A stretch of DNA of 64,000 nucleotides from Heliocidaris erythrogramma (taxonomy: Eukaryota; Echinodermata; Echinoidea; Camarodonta; Echinometridae), in contig CM046853.1 in assembly GCA_025617745.1 (NCBI GenBank), positions 17,155,174-17,219,173 of the forward strand, in the 5' to 3' direction. Position numbers and translations under genes: made by a program. Below are positions 48,501 through 60,500 of the stretch, piece by piece (position 1 is the stretch's first letter; each line of letters opens with the position of its first letter). The notes under the pieces were generated by a model, which was not told where the DNA came from, ran no database searches, and worked only from the letters and a program-made list of their open reading frames with translations.

Positions 48501-51500
48501 GGAAATTGTCAAGAATAGTATCAGGAAGATGAAACATGCGAAAAAATGGCGTTTTTACGTTCTCTACGCGCTGTGCGCGCGCATAACGCGCGCGCGGACG
48601 CGCACGGACAGGAAAAATTAAAATGCTTAAAATGTCCTGAACAATACTCTAATTTGATTAAAAAGAGATTTTGAGCATTTTTAAATTTTGACGCGCGCGT
48701 ACGTGCGCGTCATGATGTGCACGCAAATTTTGATGACATTTTATGATGACCCTTGACCTGAAGTTAATGTATGTCAAATATGGTTCATTTTTGATGACTC
48801 GTTATGAAGATATGATTGATAATGTGATATCACAAAATGGCGCCTGGATGACGTCACGATGACCTGATGACCTTGAAATAGATACCCGAGCTTGATCTGA
48901 TATGTCCTCATGACTGTAGAGATTTTGATAAAATTTGACTCAACCGATATTGAGGAATCATGGCAACAAGAAAGTGGTGGAAAAATAAAAATAAATAATA
49001 AATAAATAAATAAATAATAAAGAAAATTCTGACGAAATTAAGAGGTGGTCTGTCGACTACGACAGACCACCTAATAAAACACCAAAGCAATAGCAGATAA
49101 TTGCCAAGTTTGAGCCAGTTCAAAAATATAGAAACTCTGTCTATTTAATTGCTGCATTCAGAGAACAATGTTTGTACTTTCCCTTCTAGACATCCTTCCA
49201 TAGGGGTTGCCATTTTGATGGAAATAGTGATGTAATAATGGCACTCTATTGAAATACCTGTCTATATATACATGTACCCGTTTGCCCGTCTATCCCCTTT
49301 GTCTGCCTGAAGTATGAATTGAAATTTTAAATCATGGTCTATCATCAAATGGATAGTGAAGCTTTCACAATCTAATATTTAATTAAATTTACATTAAATG
49401 TACATTTAATTAACTTTGCAATTTGAATACAGTACATGCCTGAGCTGCAAGAGCTTAATCTCAGAAGTAATGGTATCACAGAGCTACCTACCCATCTACT
49501 CAGTCTCAGCAAGCTTACTCTTCTAGACCTCTCTCACAACCAGGTCAGTAACAGTGGAGAATGGTAAAATGGTCTGGGTCCTGTTTCATAAAACTTGTTA
49601 TTGATAACAACTGCCCCATTTCTATGGCAAATTTGCTCTAAGCCAATCAGATTCAAGGATTTCAGTAGCTTATAACAATTGTTGTAACATGTTTATTGAT
49701 GAAAAGTTTTATGAAACAGGGCCCTGATCATGGAAATCTTCTGTTTCTGTTTCTCGGCCAAGCCCAACATGTGTATGTGTGTGTGGGTGTTTTTTTAATA
49801 CCATAGATTATTGAGTATAAGGGGGGAAATGAAAATAAATTGACATTGGAGTATTTCTTGATATTTAGTTCCTACATGTAGTTCTAGTAGGCCTATCTAC
49901 TTGATCCTATCATCTAGCATATCCCAAAAACCTCATATTAATTGTGATATATGGGATGAAATACATGTACCTATACCTATCAAATAGAATAACATATTCA
50001 TTTCTTCTCATTTATTATGAAGATTGACTAAGAGTTTATGAAGCAAATGTATGTATATTTCTATTTATGCCAACTATAGCCTGTAGAGATTTTTTATTGA
50101 ACAGTCACGGCAATCCAACTCATGAAAGGAATAAATGCTCTTTATTCTTGGTTTATAAACTTGTATGAAACATGGATAATTCTTGTACTTTTTTGTAATG
50201 TTGATTTTTAGCTAAGTAGTGATCAATTACATACATTAAACAGATTGATCAGTTCCTGACTGAAGTAAGCTAGGAGGAAAATAAACTGGAGTGTTGATAT
50301 CTTATTTTGGTTTATTTTCTAGATCAAGGATCTCAATAAGACCCGACCAGGAGACACAGCATTCAAGCTTGCCGAGTTAGATCTATCCCACAATGCCACA
50401 GTCCGCTTTCCATCATGGCTCAATATGTTTGTACCTTCTCTTCAGAGACTGTCATTGGCCAGGTAACTCCCCTGCCCCTCCCCATGCAATGTAAAAAAAA
50501 AAAGAAAAGAATTCTTGTATAGCTTATAAAGGTCATGGAGTTTTGTAGAATTTCAGGATTTACTCTTTATTTTGTCATATAGCAGAGTCAGCGTATTAAT
50601 AATAATACATATTAAATTAATGAACACATCACCGACATAAAATTTTTTTATTTGACCTTTGACATAAATTACATGAATAGAAATTCAAAGATGTTGAGCT
50701 GCCTAAAGGGTACAATGACATGTATGCATTTGTAAGTATTAGAAAAACTTAAATGACAAATTTTATATCAATTCATTGATGTCCATTTTTGTTTATCTAT
50801 GTTTGTTATACATGTATAAGTGTACTTGAAAATACTTGTGAATAGAGAAGGGAGCAAATAACTTGAATGGGCTTGCCCGCTTGCAGATCTATTTACAAAT
50901 AAGCTTTAATAATTTATGATGCAAATTTGCATTAACATCCATTTTAATATACAAAAATTTATTTGATATTCACCTTTTCAAAAGGTTGCAGAATGCTGGA
51001 TAATAGTGGTATCAATGAAAAATCCATGATGTTTCAGACAGATATTTCAAGTTCCTGTTGTTTTCTAATTGTTTCACTGTTGCAGCAACAAGATTGAGAC
51101 CATACCAAACAAACCTCTCAACCTACAGTTGCTGAAGATTTTGGACTTGTCCAACAACAAACTCACAACCTTGACTCCTGTCTTCCTTCATGGGTGTGAA
51201 GCACTAGAGCAGCTATGTGCATCAAACAATCAAATAGGTATTTAGTAAACCGGTTTACTAATATGTGCAAATTTCATACATACTTTTTAACCCTAAATAT
51301 GCTAGATTATTTAGATAAATGCAAAGCAGGGGGCGGGGAGCTTATTTCTACTATGGATCTTGGCTGCCAAGTGATAAAACATTGCGTAACTTGGCATACA
51401 GATAAAGGTTTGTATAATGAATAAACCAGGCTTTTGACAACAGTAAAGCATGGCCTGTTCTGACAAGCAACTATCATTTACAAACTCGACTTCATCCATA

Positions 51501-54500
51501 GAGATGATTATGATACATTCATGTAACAGGTGTTTTAAATGTTATTTTAATAATGAGTTCTGGCCAGAAACATCCATAAATCTAAATGCATCTGTGTATT
51601 TCCTTTGATTTTTCTCTGCATAGCTTCCTTGTTTATATTTTCTGTTGCCACTGAACCAAACAAATCATTTGAATAAATAATTAGCTTTCTTTCATTTTCT
51701 TTGTACAGATTCGTTGCCAGGAGACCTGGACAACATCTTGGGAAAACTCAAAGTTCTGAAGCTAGCTAAGAATTATCTTGCTCTTCCTGAGCCTCCCTTC
51801 ATTCCAAAGTTTGTCCTCCATCTTCCATTGTGAGTCAAAGTTTTTGCTCTGCATTGCAGACTGCAGTCCCACCTAGTCTTCTTTTGTGAAAGTGTTGCAC
51901 TAAGTACCTTTGTAAGAAAGTTTAATACATACTTGCATCCCTGCTCTTCAAATATTGAATGAATGTATGCCACTATCATGTGTGTGTATCTTAAAGATTC
52001 CATGGAGCTTTCGCTTGAGTTGTCGAGTTGTCACATGGTTCAAGAAAAATGTTTGCATTTGATGAGCATTCATACCTCATATCGTCTGCTTGGAGCCAGA
52101 AGGGTGTTAACTCATATACTTTAACACAGAGTTAACAACCTTCTGGCTCTCAACAGACAATATTGTAAAATGACAAGTTCTGTGATTTCTCACAAATTAA
52201 TTTGAAAATGAGGTAAAGAACAAAACAGCCTGTTTTCATAAGAAAAATGTTTAGTGCATTGCGTAAAGCAGTAACTTTATTGTTTTGAACTTATTCAATT
52301 TGCATTTTCAGGCTACGAGATATTGATCTGAGTGATAACGGTATCATTGACGTCCCCCCTCCATCGGAATGGAAGAGTCAAACGTTGAGGGAAATCATTC
52401 TGTCACATAATAAGATCAAGAAGGTATAGTTGCAATGGATGTAAAGTCGCCAAATTATGCATTTATAAAATATCAGAATCTCTATATACTTAAAGAAATT
52501 AATTATATATTGTGATCTTTTGCAATCCCATTTTCTACCATTTTTTTCAATTCAATCCTTAATCCACAATATTAATCTAACTCAAATGAACAGATAATGT
52601 TGTAGTCATAATTTAATACTGTGTTCATAAGTACACAGAAATATCCCTACTCATTTTGCTACCAAAAGCTGCTGGATTGCTAAGTTTATATTTTAAAGTC
52701 TGTAAACAACATAAGTGAGACCTGATTATTTGATTGTATTATGTTGTGTAAACAACATATTTTTATTCTGCATAAACAAATCTTTCATCATTTGATGTGT
52801 TATTTTTTCATAGATTTATTTATGCACTCTTTCTTTCGATTTATCTTCTCATTTGGTTGTAGCTGACACTGGGAGACAACCTGAAGAGCTGGTTAAAGCT
52901 TGAGAGACTCATCTTGAACAATAACAAACTGACTAAGGTATTATTATGATGATTAAAATAGTTTTGTTGTCGTAATTATCATCATCATCAAATATCAAAA
53001 TTTGGTGCAGGGAATATACCAAGTAACGCAATCTGCATGATCTATCATTAAAAATGTTGTAATAGTTTTGTAGTGGATAATGGATTCTCTTATTTCTCTT
53101 ATCCTATGAATCTGTTCTTCTTGACTTTAAACAATATATTCCTTCATTTTCTGTCATCTCTGTATTACTTTCTTCTGTTCTCTTCACCCCCCCCCCCCCC
53201 CTCCCTCTCGCTTTCTCTCTCTGACTCACTCTGTCTAATTCTTTCTCTGTCTGTCTTTAATGATAATTATAATTATATTATAAATTCATATTGTACAATT
53301 TCTATACAGACTATGCTCAAGTGTGCCTGACAATATCACAAAATCAAAAAGAAAAGAGAAATGCCAGTCAATAACTACAAGAGAAGGATATCCAAACAGG
53401 CTTTAAAATTTGGTATTAGTGTACAAAAGTATCATGAATTACAATAGAAGCATGTCAGTTGAAAGACTTCGCAAAACTGATGAGTCTTTAGTAGAGTTTA
53501 AAGAGTTTTCTGTCCAGCTAATTATGTTTGTCATTATGTTGTTCACCAGGTTCCCAAGGAGCTAGGTCAGTTGACCCTACTTGCATCCCTTGACCTGAGT
53601 CATAACAAGTCCATCACAACTATCCCTGATGAACTTGGGCAACTCAACAAACTATGGGAGGTACTTAGCTTCTTCTCTATGCTACATATTCAATTCAGTT
53701 TAATTCAAAGCAACATTTATTTCACATGTATAATCGAAAGTTTACATCATACATATATATAAAATCACATTAAGAAATAACATTCATAAAGTCAAAATGG
53801 ATAGCATAAAATAAACATACATAAACAAACAATTAAATAGATAACAAGTATGTCAAAAGGCACAATTATAGCTGTGTTGTTCAAGATCAAGTAAAAATAA
53901 TTACTCATACGACTTCATCCAAACAAAGTAAACTTTTTTTTTTCACAACACACTCTATGGCTATCATGATAATTGATGGTATTAAAAATAACAATTTATA
54001 CTTGAACAGGATGTCATAAAATACTAAGTTCTGATTACTTAATCTGCCATAATGGCTTCATATTCTAAAACATGAAAGTGATAAATTTTTTTGATGCTCA
54101 AAATGTTGCAACCATTTGTATTTATTTGTAGTCATCATACTAGCATCTGTCATCTTGATTCTTGTTTTCTTTTTAACCAGTTCCCATTAGATGGACTCAA
54201 ACTAGACCTGGCCCCTGCCGTACTCAAAGGTAGAACCAAGGACATCATTGGTTTCCTTCACCAGAAGTTGAAAAGAGTGAGACTAGATTACTTACCTCTC
54301 AAACTTAGTATATAGAATCACATCGGTATTGAATTTATTTATTGTCATGCACAACTGAACAGGCATAAAAGTTGTTTCACAGTCTCACATTTATATAAAG
54401 CATTTAATAATACATCAACATATCATGAACCTCAGAGCCCCCCCCCCCCTGATTTTGGCGGCGACATGACCGATTGCCGTGAAATTTTGCACGGACCTGA

Positions 54501-57500
54501 GCATGAGAAATTACTAGTAAGCAGAGTAAATAGAACAGGCAAGAGAACACATCCTTGCAGAGTACCTGTACCGAGTGATCTAACTTGGGATACACCATTT
54601 TCAAAACTTACCTTTTGCACCCTGTTTGTCATAAAATGAATTTACAATTGACATAATTTGGGATTAACAACATTGTCTAAACATTGTCTAATTTTTCCAC
54701 CAACAATTGGGGAACGATCATATTAAATGCAGGGGGATTTGTAGTTATGAGGTTCATTCCAAGAGGTTCCTGAGAGTAAACAGAATGTAAGTCTTGAAAG
54801 ATTTCATATTTTGTGGATCTTTTAATCTATTTTGAATGTCTTACTTTCTTAGGTTTTGCTGGATCGTACCTAACCTTTTTTTCTTTAATTGTACTTGTAC
54901 TCTATATAGGAGATGCAGTTGCATTCATCTTGTTCTCTTACTATTTATACACTGCCTCTTTTTTCCTCTCTTTTGCAATCTGGAGCATAAAATTATATTA
55001 AATAAATGAAGAAAGGCCTTGCAAATGATAATAATGATAATAATGATAATATGAACACTTGTAATGTGCTGGTATCCATCATGGGTAGATGCTCATGGTA
55101 CAGTGAAAGGAAGATAGAAATATTAAGAAAAATATAAAATAAAGGATGCAGGTAACATTTACAAAAAGGCTTGTCTAAATAACCAGGATAGATTACGAAC
55201 GTCTTGTGGGAGTTTATTCTTTGGATCTAGATTCTATAAAGTGGTTTTTATGAGTGTCAATATTATCACACAGATTCCAGCAAAGGATGACATTGTTTCA
55301 TATACTTTATAATCTGAAGTACCTGTCTTTTCCTGGGAATTCAGTTTTTGAATTGTGATAACCCTTTCTCTTTGTAGTCTGAGGCATACAACCGTATGAA
55401 GCTGATGGTGGTAGGCTATGCATGTCGGGGAAAATCCACCCTCTTGGCTAGACTTCAGGGACAGAAATTAGAGAAGAGGAGTGACAATGTTGCCACTGTT
55501 GGAGTCGTCGTGAAGGAATGGGTGTAAGTTACAACAAATTTAGCATTGTATTATAGCATACTTCTTTTTTTTCCATTCATCATCAGATACCCATATGGAG
55601 ATGATTTTGTTTTTTTAAAGAAATGAGGTCCTTATTCTTGAATCATTCATATGTAGCTTTTTTTAAATTTTGTTTGATATTTTTAAATGAGTAGTACTTT
55701 TTCTTGTATGGTCATATCAATGAAGTAATTTCATTTTACATTTTGTACTAGAATTGATTACATTTAGATACATTGTGTACCTGTTAAAATTATAAGAACG
55801 AAGACTGGTGGTGGAGACATATATAATTTATTATTATTTAGGGGTGTGATCCATTTATCACCCAAGTATGATATGTGTTTATCTAAAACTGATGAGGACA
55901 GAATTCTTTCCGTCATTAGGTACATGTATTATTTATCTCCTTTATCCTATATTTCATTTAATATGTTAATCATCCTGCTTCCCTTTTGTGTAAATGTATG
56001 AATGGTCTACTAAACAAGGCATGAAAATTGACATTGTCTCAGACAGTCTCAGTCCTCTTTTGCAACAATTTTGATATATTCTGTTCTTTGCTCTTGAACA
56101 TTTTTCAGGATCCAGATCCGCAAGAAGGATTTCTGCTTGAGCACATGGGACTTTGCAGGACAGGAGGACTTCTACAGTACCCATCCTTGCTTCTTGACTG
56201 GTAGAGCTCTCTTCCTGGTAAAATAAACCTCTTTATCAATCATTGCGTAATGTAGCTGGTGTTATTATTATTATTATTATTATCATTAATATTGCTGTCG
56301 TTGTGGTTGTTATCGTTTTCATTATCGTTATTGTTACTGCTATTATTAATATCATCATTATCATCATCATCATCATAATAATCATTATCTTTATAGTTTT
56401 TGGCGTCACCTGGGCCGGGGGGGGGGGGGGGGGGGGGGGGGTCGGAAGTGAACTGAATCACTTAAATCCCCGGGTCTCTCCTCCTATCTAATTGGAATAC
56501 GTAGGTGTACCACTTAAAATTGATCTTTGGAGTAGGGTGTAATTGCATCTCTTTATGGAAGAGGCCCTAAGTAGATGTAATGATGTTGATGTTAATGATT
56601 TTTTATGTTGTAATTCCTTCTTGTGAAGGAATTGGTTAAGATGGTGTAATTGATTTGTAGCTGTGGTGATATTTTTGGTATTATATCTTCTGTTTATGTT
56701 TTTCAGGGGAACTCTTTTTAGTTTAATAATGGCATTTGAACTTTTCTTATTGAATATTAATTTAGTTGTTGCTTATATTGATGTTATAGTTAATGATTAA
56801 AGATCATTGAATGGATGCATTTATCACATGATATATATTACATTCTAGGAGAAAATGGCAAATAAATTTCTGGTGTAGCTTGCTACCCCTCGCGTAAACG
56901 TGCAAACATGATCATCCTTGCTTTTAGCATTGACGATCATGGAGTGTTTTCAATGGATATTTTATCATTGTAATAACTTGGAGCCAACTCATTTATTTCT
57001 ATGATTTCAGGTTGTTTATGACATCAGCAAAGGGCCAGACGAGATAAAGAGTTTGCGTCCATGGTTGCTAACCATTCAAGCCCTAGCTCCATCATGTCCA
57101 GTCATTGTAGTGGGTACACACAAAGACAAGATCCCAAAAGGTACATACAGCTATCCTCTAAAGCCAACCTTGATGCAGCCTCCATCCAATTTTGCAAGAA
57201 ATAGAAATATTATTGGATATTAAAATTTAAACATATGAAGTCTCTATGATTGAGGTACATATATGAATGATAAAATCCACAGAGCAGTATACTGTACAAG
57301 GAAAAAGGGCCAAATTAGCTTCACTTTGTCCACATCCTCGTGATTGGTCTGCTGTTATTATGATAAGCACTCGATCAAGCCTTTTCTCCAAACTATATTT
57401 GTCTGAAGTTCCAATTTTACTATGTGAATGTACTTTATGATCCTCAATCAATCAAATCAGGAAGAACATGCATGTATAAATATTAATATCTGATGAGAAT

Positions 57501-60500
57501 ATAGTTTCTCACAAATTGGGATCACGGTCAGATTGTAAAGTATGCAGTGGGCTTCATGAATGTATATTCCTAGAGACCTCTATGTTATATACTTGTGCAC
57601 ATGATGAAAAGGATTTACACTTTTGTGTGCTACATTCACCAATCCAATTAGCACAGACAATGGGCAGAAATTGACAAGAATTCCATGTTGCATTGTAAAT
57701 TCTCCATATAATATATTTATGATCTTTATTAGATAAATAACTACTCTTCTATCATCTGTATGGAGTAAAATGTATCTTCTGTTGGCAGCCAGAAGGGCAT
57801 TAACTCCATGTCGAATGATACGAGTTGATACCTTCTGGTTCCGAGCAGAAAAATATATGGAATCTTAATATACAGCGAAACCTGTATATAAAGACCACTC
57901 AAGGGAAATGGGAAAATGGTCTTTATGTGCAGGTTCCTTTAATACATGCTTCAGTATGAATTTACCCTATGAGAAACTTTGTTGCATACATGCTCCCCAT
58001 TGAATGCCATGTGAAGTGTACTTTGAACACATCCGTGTTGAAGTTCCTGTAAACTTTTGCAGGACATTTAGAAAGGTCATTTTTCGCCAGTTTGGACCTC
58101 TTAAAAGTATCATGCAAGTGAAAGATTCTGGTTTCATTCCTATCTTTGTGATCAGACCGTGCAGAAGAATTCATCAGCGACATGAAGATGAGAGTGTTAG
58201 AGGTGTGTAGGTCACCTGGATTCCCGACCATCAAGGCTTTCATCAATCTGTCTGCTGTTACTGAGACTGGAGGTATCAGTGAGCTCAGAGGGATGATTGA
58301 GAACGTCATTCTGAAGTGAGTCATTTAGAACCTTAAAAAAAAAATATTTGAAAAACAACATCATTAACACAAAATTGCATCAAATAATATGGCAGAAATG
58401 CTTTGAATTTGAAAAGATAATGCAAAATTTTATCATCTTCGTGTGAAAATATCAGTAATTAGACAAATTTGTAACAATATTGATGAGGAATTATAGTACA
58501 GTTTGTGAGTAATACACAACTTAACCATAAAAGGGAAGATGGAATCCACTTCCCTGTCTTGATAGGTGTTTTCTACAATGAGCTTCTCTGACTTTGTAAC
58601 CTGTAATCTTGAATGTCTTTTGATTCCAAATTTATACAATTTCAATCGTCTGTTACCACTAAGTGTCAGAAAGCATAGACTACTGGATAAGAAGACGAGG
58701 TGCCTATCCTGATAATTTGGTGTATATTGTAATGTATTCTTTTCTATGCAATTTGCTGTAATGTGTTACTTTGATGAATTTTTGTTGTTTTTATGTGTAT
58801 ATGTACCAGAAAAGCTTCTGTCACAATGACAGATGAATCATTAAAATTCAATTCAGTTCAATTCTGTTCTATGACATGTGTATTGATTTTGTAAAGGATA
58901 GAATCATATGCCCCACATGAAATATTACACTGAATGATATGCTAGCTGTTATCTTCTTATAAGTTGTGTGTTTATGCATGCGTTGCATGTGAGATTGTGA
59001 TTTTTATTTTTCTCTTTGTTTTTCCAAACTACAGTGAGAAGATCAAGGGTCAGCCCATATTTGGACAAAAGATACCGTACAGTTATCTGGTAAGAATCTT
59101 AATGATATGTATTCAGGATCGGACTTCAAGAGTGAATAGCAGAGGTTCTGAGTCACAGCATGTGCTCTACTAAATTCTGATTTTGCCTTTTCTTCTGTAA
59201 TAGTGTCATGGAATAGTATATCAGTCAAAATCACTTTTTACTTATGAAAGGTGTAACAAACCATTAATAAATTATTCTTTTAGGGATAAACAGCACAAAA
59301 ATATTTCTATCAGATAAAAGGCAAAAGTAGATTTCTAAAGGTGGAGCTTGCATACCATAACTTGTTTGATTGAAAAAAGTGAAAGTTTTAGTAAAAACTA
59401 ATCTTTAGTATAAACTAACAAGTATGAAGTATGTTTGGGGTTTTTTTGGTGAACTTCTTTAGAATCAGTTGTTATTTTTGTTATTAAAACAGTATATTGT
59501 GTGATGTAGTATGAAGAAGAATTTTATCTCTGTGATGCATTTACAGAGACTTGAGCAGCTACTGCAGGAACAGGTCAAGAGATTGAAGAATGGTCGATCG
59601 CCACCTGTGATGCTTCATAAGCAGGTCATCAAGATGATTAGAGAGAATGATCTACAGCTGGATGACGATGAATTATCACAGGTAGATAGTAATCAAATAT
59701 ACCTTGCACTGAGAGGCTCCAGTTGAAATTATGGATTCTCTGAGGTGACTGGCATAGCACTACACAGTACACTGAAATGCTCGTCATGCACAAACATCAC
59801 GATACATTTTTTGCGATAATATCAGTAGAGCGAAAAATATACAGAGGTCTGACGTCACGCCATATACATTTTTTTCTTCATGGTGAAAGTATTTTGTCAC
59901 ATTAGACATCCTGGCCAATCCTTGCACGAGAAATTTATGATGTAGGATATAATACTCATTACTCTCATTTTTTGTTATCTCTCTCTGGCTATCTCTTTTA
60001 CTCTTTCTCTCTCATTTACTCCCCCTCTCTAATTGTCATTTTCCCCCTTCATTTTATAATTCCCTTCACTCTCTTCTACCTTTCCTTTCTGTTTTTCCTT
60101 CCTCTTTCTCTATTACTATTTCTCTCTCTTGCACACTCTTTCTCTGTCTTTCATCTTTTCCTCCCCTCTCTCTCTCTCTCTCTCTCCCTCCCTCCCTTGC
60201 TTTCACTTTCCCTTATCCCTCTTTTTACTAGAAATATTCTTTCACAATTGAAGGATTTCGGTAAAGCTTTTAGATTTCACTCGATATCAAAGCATTGAGT
60301 AAATTTCTCCCCCTCTGACCTTTGACATACTTCACATTGCTACCCAGGCGGTGCGATTCCTCCATGAGACCGGCGTCTTACTCCACTACGATGACCCCTC
60401 TCAGCAACTCCGGAATGTCTACTTCATTGAACCACAGTGGCTATGTAAGGTCATGGCTAGAGTCATCACCGTCAGAGAGGTCAACCCTTATATCAGCAAG

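Noticed and set aside
56243-56491. Poly-Ile and Asn/Asp-rich ORFs
   Set aside because: Produced by ATT/ATC trinucleotide repeats and a G run.
59972-60298. 108-codon hydrophobic ORF
   Set aside because: CT-rich tract within intron 45; low complexity.
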